This document shows, piece after piece, positions 15,104 through 23,355 of a DNA stretch of 54,971 nucleotides. Made by a program: the position numbers and the translations under genes. Below the pieces are notes generated by a model. It saw nothing but the letters and a program-made list of their open reading frames with translations, was not told where the DNA came from and did not search any database. The DNA is from an uncultured Eubacteriales bacterium. Its GTDB lineage: Bacteria > Bacillota > Clostridia > Peptostreptococcales > Anaerovoracaceae. The stretch spans positions 1 to 54,971 of the forward strand of contig UQOC01000012.1 in assembly GCA_900542565.1 (NCBI GenBank), given 5' to 3'. Positions within the stretch are counted from its first letter, which is position 1. Each line of letters begins with the position of its first letter.

Positions 15104-16765
15104 TCAATTCTCTGCCTTTTTCATCATGACCGCTGCTTTGAACAGGTCGCCGTCTATGGAGATCTCAAATATCCCTTCCATGAGTTTTACCAGATCTTTT
15201 GCTATGGCCAGCCCAAGTCCGCTGCCCTCAGTGTTGCGGGATTCATCTCCGCGCTTGAACCTTTCCATAAGCTCCTCTGCCGGTATGTTAAGAGGGTCCT
15301 GGGAAATATTCTTTATTTCCAGCAGGATCATAGGCTCTGCGCCGTTGTTCTTTGGTTCCACATTTCTCACTTCAACATACACGCGGCTTTTTGGCATGGC
15401 GTATTTTGAAATGTTGCCAAAAAGGTTTTCAAGGACGCGCCACATGAGATTGCCATCAGCCATTATCCGCGCTTCATCACATGCGCAATGTATCTGGATG
15501 TCCAGTTCCTTTGCAGAAAGTTTTTCTTCCAGTTCTGCCAAAGTCTGGGTCAGCAGCGATGACAGGTCGATGGGTTCCAGATTGACCGGTATTGCCCCCG
15601 AAGACGCCTTGGCTGCTTCAAACAGGTTTTCTGTCAGGACCTTGAGCCTTTGAGTCTTCTGGTCGATGATCTCCAGATACTCCGGAGCATTGGGGCTGTC
15701 AAGGCCTTCCTGCTTCAGCAGATCTATGTAAGAGATCATGGATGTGAGGGGGGTCTTTAAATCGTGGGAAACATTTGATATCAGATCCGTTTTCATCCTT
15801 TGCGTTTTCAGCTCATTTTGTATGGCGATATTGGACGCCTGAGATATATCGTTGATGTCAGCAGCCAGCCTGTCAAATTCCCCCATGACGCCTTTGGCGT
15901 CTTTTTCTACAGGTATCTTGTATGTCAGATTTCCGTTCTTTACTTCTTCCACACCTGTTTTTATGGCAGCAAATTTTTTCACCATCTTAGGCACAAACAC
16001 CAGTATCAGGACCAGTACTACAGGCAGCAATATCCATACCGCTGATAAAAATGCTCCAGCCATGAGGACCACCAGCACCTTAACCAAAGTCTTGTCGCTG
16101 CCTTTGATACTTCTGTATATTGCCAGAAACGCCCCCCCTAAGAGGGATTTTTCCCAAAACTGGCTGAGTTTGATCTTTTTCACCAGAGACAAGAAGCACG
16201 CCAGCGTTACAAAACAGTTGACCAGCAGTACCGTCAGGCCGTAAGTCATCTCGATCTGAGGAGTGAGCATCCCGGAATTATAGAGCTGGTCCCCCATGTT
16301 TTCCCATATGCCAAGCCACTGGCCGCCCATCCAGATTTCGTAGCATCCCCTCACCGTGTCTGCGATCCATATAATGCTCAGGACGGCGACAGCTATCTGA
16401 GCCTCGCTCCATATCTTGTCGAACCATGTGAGCTGCGGTTTTCCCTCTTCGTCCCGGCAGCCCCTTCCAGCCAGGACTATGAGAAATACCAGCAGTGCTG
16501 CAAATATGGCTGCACCTATGACAAAGCCTATGCCGGTAAGATTTTGCAGCCAGTCAAACTTTTCCTGGTCCGAAATAACCCCCTTGTACCAGAAATATCC
16601 GTCATCAATGCCGCTCCTGGTCTCCTCGTCAACCCATACCATGGTGCTCATGGCAGAAAATATAGACCCTGCTATGAGCAGTCCTACCGCAAGCAGCGAC
16701 TCTGCTGTCATGCCGGCTCCCAACAGCACCGGCCTGCGTCTATAGTTTTTCAATCTTGTATCCAA
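15104..16765 (-). CDS. membrane sensor histidine kinase
   Basis: The 553-residue kinase has an N-terminal half with about six hydrophobic segments (first pair near 20-42 and 80-100), a HAMP-like linker near 260-310, the phosphorylated histidine in SHDLKTPLTS (His334) and an HATPase domain ending around GSGLGLAIAKDLV. It should phosphorylate the regulator at 16740-17450, which its start overlaps by 26 bases. The first in-frame start is TTG at 16765. An ATG at 16711 with GGGAG six bases upstream is a credible alternative. The signal sensed is unknown; location next to cell-wall genes suggests envelope stress, an inference. Confidence 0.9.
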   Translation of the reverse strand: MDTRLKNYRRRPVLLGAGMTAESLLAVGLLIAGSIFSAMSTMVWVDEETRSGIDDGYFWYKGVISDQEKFDWLQNLTGIGFVIGAAIFAALLVFLIVLAGRGCRDEEGKPQLTWFDKIWSEAQIAVAVLSIIWIADTVRGCYEIWMGGQWLGIWENMGDQLYNSGMLTPQIEMTYGLTVLLVNCFVTLACFLSLVKKIKLSQFWEKSLLGGAFLAIYRSIKGSDKTLVKVLVVLMAGAFLSAVWILLPVVLVLILVFVPKMVKKFAAIKTGVEEVKNGNLTYKIPVEKDAKGVMGEFDRLAADINDISQASNIAIQNELKTQRMKTDLISNVSHDLKTPLTSMISYIDLLKQEGLDSPNAPEYLEIIDQKTQRLKVLTENLFEAAKASSGAIPVNLEPIDLSSLLTQTLAELEEKLSAKELDIQIHCACDEARIMADGNLMWRVLENLFGNISKYAMPKSRVYVEVRNVEPKNNGAEPMILLEIKNISQDPLNIPAEELMERFKRGDESRNTEGSGLGLAIAKDLVKLMEGIFEISIDGDLFKAAVMMKKAEN

Positions 16766-17450
16766 TACCCCACACCACCTTCAAATATCGAGGATTCTTC
16801 GGGTCTATCTCAATTTTCTCCCTTATCCTCCTTATATGGACTGCTACGGTGTTTTCCGGGCTGTAAGCCGGCTCGTTCCAGACAGATTCATAAATCTGTT
16901 CTATGCTGTATACACGGCCCGCGTTTTCCGTCAGCAGTTTTAATATGCCAAACTCAATGGGTGTCACGACTACCTGTTCTCCGTCCAAAGTCACCCTTTT
17001 TTCGTTGTCGTCTACGATCAATCCCCCTGATTTGTAGACACCCGTTTGAGTAGGCCGTCCCGCCATGCTTCCCAGATTGGCATACCGTCTGAGCTGTGCC
17101 TTTACTCTGGCGATCAGTTCCAGCGGATTAAAAGGCTTTGTCACATAGTCGTCGGCTCCTACATTTAGGCCCGTGATCTTATCGTAGTCCTCCGACTTGG
17201 CGGAAAGCATGATGATAGGAATGTTCTTTTCTTCTCTTATCTTCATGGTGGCCTGGATGCCGTCCATTTTTGGCATCATCACATCCATTATGATAAGGTG
17301 CAGCGTCTGCTTCCGGGCTATATCGAGGGCTTCTACCCCATTAAAAGCCTTAAAAACGCAATATCCTTCGTTTCGGAGATAAATCTCGATGGCCCCCGCT
17401 ATTTCCTTATCGTCGTCACACACCAAGATATTGAATTTATGGTTTTCCAT
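16740..17450 (-). CDS. OmpR/PhoB-family response regulator
   Basis: The 236-residue protein has a receiver domain with acidic pocket CDDD (11-14) and phosphoacceptor aspartate in MDVMMPKMDG, followed by a winged helix (about 140-236) that includes NTVAVHIRRIREKIE. It resembles the VanR/YycF branch. It is translated first in the two-gene operon, with the kinase start inside its last codons, implying coupling. A GGAG-type site precedes the ATG. Confidence 0.94.
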   Translation of the reverse strand: MENHKFNILVCDDDKEIAGAIEIYLRNEGYCVFKAFNGVEALDIARKQTLHLIIMDVMMPKMDGIQATMKIREEKNIPIIMLSAKSEDYDKITGLNVGADDYVTKPFNPLELIARVKAQLRRYANLGSMAGRPTQTGVYKSGGLIVDDNEKRVTLDGEQVVVTPIEFGILKLLTENAGRVYSIEQIYESVWNEPAYSPENTVAVHIRRIREKIEIDPKNPRYLKVVWGIGYKIEKL

Positions 17451-17489
17451 TTTATCATGCTCTCCTTTCGCCTTACAACCATATATTAA

Positions 17490-17513
17490 GGGCCCTTTTT
17501 TACAAAGGGGCCC
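17490..17513. repeat. GGGCCC hairpin between PBP and response regulator genes
   Basis: Two GGGCCC hexamers (17490-17495 and 17508-17513) flank a T/A-rich loop that can add three more pairs. It lies 40 bases upstream of the response regulator start and 112 bases past the PBP stop. It may terminate the upstream FtsW-PBP transcript, although the T-run after it is short, or act in the regulator leader. Confidence 0.4.
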
Positions 17514-17624
17514 ATCTGATTCTTACAAAATTCTTAATTGAAGCCCTCTGGACCGAAGACAGCCTCCGGCCGGTCCGGCGGCAGATGAAAGGGCTGTCCG
17601 GCCCGCGGCGCTCACCTCCGCTGT

Positions 17625-18932
17625 CTACTGGGCGACAATGGCCTGAAGTACAGTGTTGGCTATAGGCCCGGCCACGCTGGAACCATATCCGCCATTTTCC
17701 ACACACACCACAAAAGCATAATCCCCCGAATATCCGCAGAACCATGCGTCAGGCCGTTCTCCTCTCGCTCCTTCGGCAGTCCCGGACTTGGCATGGAGCT
17801 CCAATCCAGGGAAATTGCTGTCACCGTAGTTGGTCAGCACATTGTTCCTCATCATTTCCTGAAGCCTTCTCGCTGTGTCAGCCTCAAGCAGATTGACATT
17901 ATCTGCATCAGTACCCATTATCAGGCAAGGGGAAGCAGCCTGGCCGCCCCCTGCTATGGCACCCATATATACCATCATTGACATAGGGTTCACCTGGTCT
18001 TCAAACTGCCCGACGCCTGCCCATGCCAGGTTTATATTGTAAGTGTCAAAGTTAAACGATCCCGGCGTGGTCTTTATGCCGTTTATATCATATGATCCTG
18101 TCAGCCCCAGGTCCTCAACAGCCTGGTTCATTGCATCAGCACCGATCTCCAGTGTCAGAGCGCCGAAAGCGCAGTTGCAGGAGTCCGAAAGGGCTTCATC
18201 AAGATCAACGCTGCCATGCGCCCTCTGGCATGTTACTTTTTCTCCATCTACAACATAGCTGCCTGTGCAGGTAAATGTCCAGTTGTCTATATCCGGTATA
18301 TTTTCAAGGGCCGCCTTGGTGGTCACAAGCTTGAATGTTGATCCCGGAGTTGCAGCTCCTGAGATGACCTTATTGATGAAAGTTCCTGACTCCGCTTCTG
18401 AAGATGCCGGCGGATCTGCCGGATCAAAGCCGGGATTGCTTACCATGCAGATTATCTCCCCTGTGCGCCAGTTATATACGCCCACAAAACCATCCCTGCC
18501 GTTTAAGGCATTATAGGCTGTTTTGGATATTTCGGCATCTATGGTCAGATCCAGCTCCCTGTTATCGCCCAGCAGAAAGCCGTTGGTCCCGGTTATAAAA
18601 TTGTATCCTATTATCTGGCTTTTGAAAACATAATTGACTGCTGTGGAAACATTCATATTTTCATCGCCCACAACATGTGCGGTTCCCCGCCTTATACCGC
18701 TGTCATCATTGTAGTGGGGTCCTTCTCCGTCATTTTGGAGCAGCGCCACACCGTTCCTGTCGTACACTGAACCTACTGCCAGTTTTCCTTCATAATAAAC
18801 ATGCTGATTGGCATAAAAGGAAGCCCACTGGTCTCCATCTGCCGCAAGCCTTACGATAAAAAACACCAGCCCTATCATCAGCGCCGCCGCCAGTATCAGG
18901 CACAAAACGGCGCGTCCTTCCATTTTTTTCAT
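17625..18932 (-). CDS. class B penicillin-binding protein (transpeptidase)
   Basis: The 435-residue protein has an N-terminal membrane anchor (about 8-30) and a transpeptidase domain with all three active-site motifs: S198TFK201, S251CN253 and K382SGT385. It crosslinks peptidoglycan on the outer face of the membrane. It is short for class B PBPs (usually 550-700), with a reduced pedestal region, like the PbpA partner of RodA-type polymerases. Its start overlaps the FtsW/RodA-like gene by four bases (ATGA), so the pair is likely a dedicated glycan polymerase and transpeptidase unit. Confidence 0.92.
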   Translation of the reverse strand: MKKMEGRAVLCLILAAALMIGLVFFIVRLAADGDQWASFYANQHVYYEGKLAVGSVYDRNGVALLQNDGEGPHYNDDSGIRRGTAHVVGDENMNVSTAVNYVFKSQIIGYNFITGTNGFLLGDNRELDLTIDAEISKTAYNALNGRDGFVGVYNWRTGEIICMVSNPGFDPADPPASSEAESGTFINKVISGAATPGSTFKLVTTKAALENIPDIDNWTFTCTGSYVVDGEKVTCQRAHGSVDLDEALSDSCNCAFGALTLEIGADAMNQAVEDLGLTGSYDINGIKTTPGSFNFDTYNINLAWAGVGQFEDQVNPMSMMVYMGAIAGGGQAASPCLIMGTDADNVNLLEADTARRLQEMMRNNVLTNYGDSNFPGLELHAKSGTAEGARGERPDAWFCGYSGDYAFVVCVENGGYGSSVAGPIANTVLQAIVAQ

Positions 18933-20725
18933 ATCTTGCCACCTGCCTTCACTGCAATACTTGCACGCTCTCTGGTGTCTGCAGCTTTAAGGAATGCCAG
19001 CAGGGCCCAGGATACCATCATGCTTGTTCCGCCATTGGACACGAACGGGAAGGTTACTCCCGTAAACGGCAGTATATCCACGCATCCAAAGACATTGAGA
19101 CATGTCTGGAAGATGAACATGGACATGGCTCCGCATGCCGCAATGGTATAGAATGTCGATCTTCCTGCAAAGATAGACCTGTAGGCATATACTGACAATG
19201 TCACTATTGACAGGACTGCCAGCACAGCTATGATAAGTCCCCACTCTTCGATGAGCATGCCGAACACCATGTCTGTGTCGGCTGCAGGAACGCTTTCAAG
19301 CCATCCTTCGCCTGCCCCTACTCCTACCAGGCCGCCGCTTGCCGCTGCGCTCATGGTCCTGGTCTGCTGAAACCCTGCGCCGTCAACTATCGCCGGGTCC
19401 CATACATGCCCCCACGATGCAAACCTGTCGGCGATATAGGGCCTGAACCTGAGTATCATAAATCCGCCAGCTGCCGCCGCTCCCACCATCAGTACAAGTT
19501 TTGAGAAGTCACCGCTGCGCAGGAAAGATATTATCAGGAATGTGACAAAGAATATTATGGCTGTTCCGAAGTCTCCCATAAGTCCGAGGCATCCAAAACA
19601 GTATACGGAAAACAATATGAACACCGTAAGGTTTTTCTTCTGGAACAGCTCATCAAGGGTAGCCGCTCCTATCCATACAAATGCCACCTTTACAAGTTCC
19701 GATGGCTGGAACGAAAAGCCTCCTATCTCTATCCAGTTCTTGGCTCCGTAGCTGAAAGTACCGATAGCCAGATTGGCCAGGAGCAGCACCACTGCCCCTG
19801 CCAGCAGGGCCCACCTCAATGTTTTGGTCCTCTCAAGGTTCCTCAATATCAGACATATCACTACAAAAGCCACAACGCCGAGAACAACTGCGATAAACTG
19901 TTTGAACATGCTTTCCGGAGCCGACGAGCCTACCACCGCCAGGCTCAAAGTGGAAAGGAAAAAAGCGATGGTCTCCATTTCAAATGAAGTGTTCCCCAGG
20001 CTTTTCATAACGCCTACATATATCCACATCAGTATCATCAGACCGAAAATAGCTATGTAAACGCCGGCCATGTGCTCCGGCCCAAGAGCGATCCCCAGCT
20101 GAAAAGCAGTCAGCAGCTGAAGCAATGTCAATGCAGCCAGAGACGGGCCGGCGGACATGAGCTTGGTGTCCGACCGCCTCATGGCGATATTATTATTCTT
20201 TTCCTCGAGGCTTATGGGCATCAGTACCATTTCAGTCATGCCGGCTCTGAGCACATCTCCGTACTCTATGGCAACGGCCTTGCCCATGTTTATGTTATCG
20301 CGATTCTTTTTGGCGCTCCTGCTGCCGCGTCCCCTGCCTATCTCTTCGTCATTGAGATATGTCCCGTTTTTAGAGCCCAGATCTCTGTAAGTCCATTCAC
20401 CGCCGGTATCTCTCATCAGGATGCCGTGATTTCTTGACAAGGTCGGGTCCTCTATGGTAATATCGCAGTTCTTCGCCCTGCCTATGACATTTTCCCAGTG
20501 AGTCACAGGCACGCTGATCTCGTCTACACTCACCTGGCTGCCGCTCTCATCGGTCTTGATGGTCCTCAGGTTCATGTAAGCCCAGACTTCCGCCGGGTTC
20601 TTGGTCCTGAGCAGGGACCTTATGGACCGTACGATGATGTAGATGCCCAGCAGGACGAACACCCATCTGACGGCGGCAGTAAACAGGTCTGTCAGTTCTA
20701 TGCCGTCTAAAAAGTCGAAATTCAT
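18929..20725 (-). CDS. FHA domain fused to FtsW/RodA/SpoVE polymerase
   Basis: The 598-residue protein begins with one membrane helix (about 13-38). A cytoplasmic FHA domain follows (about 70-170, with GRAKNCDITIEDPTLSRNH and DLGSKNGTYLN), then about ten helices of the SEDS family, including the conserved FGTAIIFF and LPFTGVTFPFVSNGG regions. SEDS proteins polymerise glycan strands from lipid II. FHA domains bind phosphothreonine, so the fusion suggests control by a Ser/Thr kinase. No kinase gene is in this window. The operon partner is the transpeptidase at 17625-18932. Confidence 0.93.
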   Translation of the reverse strand: MNFDFLDGIELTDLFTAAVRWVFVLLGIYIIVRSIRSLLRTKNPAEVWAYMNLRTIKTDESGSQVSVDEISVPVTHWENVIGRAKNCDITIEDPTLSRNHGILMRDTGGEWTYRDLGSKNGTYLNDEEIGRGRGSRSAKKNRDNINMGKAVAIEYGDVLRAGMTEMVLMPISLEEKNNNIAMRRSDTKLMSAGPSLAALTLLQLLTAFQLGIALGPEHMAGVYIAIFGLMILMWIYVGVMKSLGNTSFEMETIAFFLSTLSLAVVGSSAPESMFKQFIAVVLGVVAFVVICLILRNLERTKTLRWALLAGAVVLLLANLAIGTFSYGAKNWIEIGGFSFQPSELVKVAFVWIGAATLDELFQKKNLTVFILFSVYCFGCLGLMGDFGTAIIFFVTFLIISFLRSGDFSKLVLMVGAAAAGGFMILRFRPYIADRFASWGHVWDPAIVDGAGFQQTRTMSAAASGGLVGVGAGEGWLESVPAADTDMVFGMLIEEWGLIIAVLAVLSIVTLSVYAYRSIFAGRSTFYTIAACGAMSMFIFQTCLNVFGCVDILPFTGVTFPFVSNGGTSMMVSWALLAFLKAADTRERASIAVKAGGKI

Positions 20726-20802
20726 AGTACCACCTTTCTGAAAATAATCTCAATCCAATGTAAATTCCCTGTCTATATATGATGATTTTACCACAATATA
20801 TC

Positions 20803-20844
20803 AAAAAACAAAAGGCAAAGAGTTGTAAAGTACATCTCTTTGCC
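20803..20844 (-). terminator. intrinsic terminator of the NifX-like gene
   Basis: On the minus strand GGCAAAGAG, a 13-base loop, CTCTTTGCC, then TTTTGTTTTTT. It lies 14 bases past the stop codon of the gene at 20858-21250 and just upstream of the FHA-FtsW gene. Confidence 0.93.
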
Positions 20845-20857
20845 CTGTATTCCATAT

Positions 20858-21250
20858 TCAGTGATTGCAGTTGTGGCCGCCGTGGTTTCCGCAGCTGTGG
20901 CCGCCTTCGCCGTGACTGTGATGGTCGCATTTTACATCAGGGTTGAACTGAAGCTCGCCCTTGAGGAAAGCTTCCACGGCCCCGTCGGCGCTCCCGCTGA
21001 CGCCTCCGTATAACTGTATTCCAGCCTCAGCCAGAGCGTTGATGGCGCCTGCACCGATACCGCCGCAGATGAGAGTCTCAACTCCCTTTTCCTTCAGGAA
21101 GCCTGCCAGAGCCCCGTGCCCGCTGTCTCCTGTGTTTATGACCTCGGAGCCTGTGACGGCGCCGTCCTGAGTGTCATACAACTTGAACTGCTCTGTGTGT
21201 CCGAAATGCTGGAACACCTGTCCGTTTTCGTAAGTTACCGCTATCTTCAT
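20858..21250 (-). CDS. NifX/NifB-like iron-molybdenum cofactor-type protein with His-rich tail
   Basis: The 130-residue protein has the dinitrogenase FeMo-cofactor biosynthesis fold (about 1-105), with the typical HFGHTEQFKLYD near residue 15 and GGIGAGAINAL near 62. The last 22 residues hold about nine histidines and three cysteines, a likely metal-binding tail. Stand-alone members occur widely in anaerobes without nitrogenase and probably handle Fe-S or other metal clusters; the exact job is unknown. It follows the DUF134 gene by 20 bases, a common pairing, and the two should share the promoter at 21782-21837. Confidence 0.88.
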   Translation of the reverse strand: MKIAVTYENGQVFQHFGHTEQFKLYDTQDGAVTGSEVINTGDSGHGALAGFLKEKGVETLICGGIGAGAINALAEAGIQLYGGVSGSADGAVEAFLKGELQFNPDVKCDHHSHGEGGHSCGNHGGHNCNH

Positions 21251-21270
21251 AATCTACCTCCCGATCATTA

Positions 21271-21687
21271 TTATATACTCTGTGATCTGTTTGATTCCCT
21301 GTGCCTCCGGCAGCCTCCGCACATGCATACCTTTTCGCTGCCGTCGCACAGCCTGTAATCTCCGCCTTCTATCCTTAGGGCCCGTCCGTCGACTATGACC
21401 TCGGCTATCTTTTTGCGGGCATTGTTATATATCTGCTGTACGGTGGTCCGGGCCACACCCATATACCTGCCGCAGTCTTCCTGGGAAAAGCCCTCTTTGT
21501 CTATAAGCCTGATGGTCTCGTACTCGTCTACAGTCATTATCACAGGCTCCCGGGCCGCCTCCTCTGAGGCCTCCCCTGCGCCGCAGCCCGGGCCGCACCC
21601 GGCTTCCCTGTCCGTACCGCAGACCGGCATGAACTGTGTATGGGCGGGCATACAGCAGACTTTACGGCATTTTTTAGGTCTCGGCAT
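21271..21687 (-). CDS. DUF134-family helix-turn-helix protein
   Basis: At 138 residues it starts with the family signature MPRPKKCRKV followed by a Cys pair. It has a cysteine- and glycine-rich insert (about 22-35), a sigma-70 region-4-like helix-turn-helix (about 50-90, with YETIRLIDKEGFSQEDCGRYM) and a Cys-rich C terminus (CMCGGC). The many cysteines suggest metal or Fe-S sensing. It is the first gene after a promoter carrying two palindromic operators, which makes self-regulation an attractive but unproven idea. It is co-transcribed with the NifX-like gene. Confidence 0.88.
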   Translation of the reverse strand: MPRPKKCRKVCCMPAHTQFMPVCGTDREAGCGPGCGAGEASEEAAREPVIMTVDEYETIRLIDKEGFSQEDCGRYMGVARTTVQQIYNNARKKIAEVIVDGRALRIEGGDYRLCDGSEKVCMCGGCRRHRESNRSQSI

Positions 21688-21781
21688 GTTATCATCTCCT
21701 GTTGAGACCGGCTGTCGAAAGGCGCTTTCTGTGCGATCTGCAAGCTATGTGCTTCGGCGAGTTGCGCTCTTCGGCCGATTT

Positions 21782-21837
21782 ATGACATATGTCATTTATG
21801 TTTTTATTATACGGCGGTTATTGACATATGTCAATAA
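21782..21837 (-). promoter_or_regulatory. sigma-A promoter framed by two TGACATATGTCA operators
   Basis: On the minus strand TTGACA (21834-21829), a 17-base spacer and TATAAT (21811-21806) form a consensus promoter. The -35 box lies inside a perfect 20-bp palindrome (21818-21837). A second, 14-bp palindrome (21782-21795) lies just past the predicted start site. Both share the 12-bp core TGACATATGTCA and their centres are 39 bases apart. A dimeric repressor covering both would block this promoter. Confidence 0.85.
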
Positions 21838-21885
21838 TGTTTCGGAATTTTGTATGTGCAGGCGACGGATTTTATCGATCGGTTT

Positions 21886-22602
21886 TTATTTCAGATCAAA
21901 AAAACTCTTTGCGTTGTCGTAGAGGATCCTTTGCAGCCCCTGCTCGTCGACGCCGCTGACGAGGACTTTCTGAAGTTCCACGCTCGGGTGGTGAAAAGGC
22001 GTGTCTGTGCCGAACATTATCCTGTCTTTCCCCACAGTTTCGTAGGCTTCCAGTATCTTGGACGGCATAGGCATGCCGGACATTTCCAGATATATGTTGG
22101 AATATTTGCGGGCCATCTTCAGGGCGGCGTCGATATATACCCCGTGGCCATGGCCCATGTGAATCATCATTATCTTCACATTGGGGTATTTTTCGGCCAG
22201 CAGGCCGATCTGCCACGGCAGGGAATAAGGCGGATGGCCGCTGTGTATGCAGACCGGAAGGCCCAGCTTTTCAGCCTTTTCCATGACCGGAAAGACCATT
22301 TCCCCGTCAGCGCAGTAAGCATGCCTGAGAGGGTTGAGCTTGACGGCTGAAAAGCCTTTTTCTGCATACTTTTCGATTATTTCTGCGGCCTGAGGGTTCA
22401 GAGGGTTCACATAAATGCAGCCGATCAGCCTGCCGGGATTATCCCTCATTGCGCCCAGTGTTACATCGTTATCCTCGCAGCAGAGGGCCGTCCTTTCTAT
22501 ATCGAACTCGTTCATCTGGCGGATGAGCCCTTCTTCGGTTATTCCCACATCAGCCCAGCCTCCTATGTATCCTATGTGTGCGTGGGCGTCTATCTTTTTC
22601 AT
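21886..22602 (-). CDS. amidohydrolase_2-family metal hydrolase
   Basis: The 238-residue TIM-barrel protein begins with the metal-binding HxH motif as DAHAHIGYIGG (residues 5-14). It also has IHSGHPPYSLP (about 128), MIHMGHG (about 157) and the late FGTDTPFHHP aspartate region (about 208). Members hydrolyse or decarboxylate small cyclic or aromatic compounds; the substrate here is unknown. It is the second gene after an ECF transporter S component, overlapping it by four bases, so it may act on the compound that transporter imports, perhaps a vitamin-like molecule. That link is inference. Confidence 0.82.
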   Translation of the reverse strand: MKKIDAHAHIGYIGGWADVGITEEGLIRQMNEFDIERTALCCEDNDVTLGAMRDNPGRLIGCIYVNPLNPQAAEIIEKYAEKGFSAVKLNPLRHAYCADGEMVFPVMEKAEKLGLPVCIHSGHPPYSLPWQIGLLAEKYPNVKIMMIHMGHGHGVYIDAALKMARKYSNIYLEMSGMPMPSKILEAYETVGKDRIMFGTDTPFHHPSVELQKVLVSGVDEQGLQRILYDNAKSFFDLK

Positions 22603-23120
22603 TTCACTTCACCTCTTATCCTGAACAGGGCAGGAGCGTGCCTCATCAGCACATTGACCAGCGCCGCAAACAGCACTATCCCTACGACAGTCTGGATGGT
22701 CACATTAGGTATGGAAAGTACCGCAGGGCCTGCTCCTATCATCACTATCTTCACCAGCGTGTAGGCCGCTATCTGGAAAATGCCTCCTGCTGCGGCGCCG
22801 GCCAGCTGCCGCCTGCCCGCCATGGGCGCTTTTTCGATCACGGTCCCCATTATGAAAGCCATGGCAAACTTTATGATCAGGGTCGGAGCGACCCATGCCG
22901 CAGCTCCGGCCAGCAGATCTGACAGAGCTCCGCCTATGGCCGCGGCAATGCTCCCGCTGCGCCGTCCCAGCATCACTACCGCCAGAAATATCATACAGTC
23001 TCCCATGTGGCTGTAACCTCCCGTTGCGGGGTTTGGTATCTTTATGAGGTAGGTGGCCACGAACACCAGGGCCGCCATGAGGGCAGTATATGCCACTGCC
23101 ATTGTCCTGTCTGATCTCAT
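22599..23120 (-). CDS. ECF transporter substrate-binding (S) component
   Basis: A 173-residue hydrophobic protein with about five to six helices. It has the S-component features of a short N terminus leading directly into helix 1, the AxxxA-type face (AVAYTALMAALVFV) that docks the shared EcfT, and a conserved YSHMGDCMIFLAVVMLG loop. It resembles the HmpT-like group, but the vitamin bound cannot be read. The energising EcfA/EcfT proteins are not in this window and are presumably shared. A GAGGAGG site precedes the start, and a TATAAT box lies about 40 bases upstream. Confidence 0.82.
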   Translation of the reverse strand: MRSDRTMAVAYTALMAALVFVATYLIKIPNPATGGYSHMGDCMIFLAVVMLGRRSGSIAAAIGGALSDLLAGAAAWVAPTLIIKFAMAFIMGTVIEKAPMAGRRQLAGAAAGGIFQIAAYTLVKIVMIGAGPAVLSIPNVTIQTVVGIVLFAALVNVLMRHAPALFRIRGEVK

Positions 23121-23165
23121 CTTATTCCTCCTCTTCTGACTTGACTTTTACCATTATACAGGGAT

Positions 23166-23226
23166 TTTGTCTGTATTAAAATACACAATTTTTATTATTT
23201 TTTAATATACAGTTTGCCCGTATTAA
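23166..23226. repeat. direct repeat TTTGyCyGTATTAA in a divergent intergenic region
   Basis: TTTGTCTGTATTAA (23166-23179) and TTTGCCCGTATTAA (23213-23226) match at 12 of 14 bases and start 47 bases apart, between the ECF S component (minus) and the aldo/keto reductase (plus). Another TACAGAC occurs near 23256. They could be binding sites of one regulator serving either gene. Confidence 0.4.
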
Positions 23227-23355
23227 CGCAGACGGACACAAAAAACGGTGAAAAAAATACAGACCGCCGAGTTTTAAAATATCGCCGGTCTTTCAAATTA
23301 TGTTTACTAAGTATTTCCGCTGTGTTATCATTTTCTTATCGAGGAGGTTTGCACA

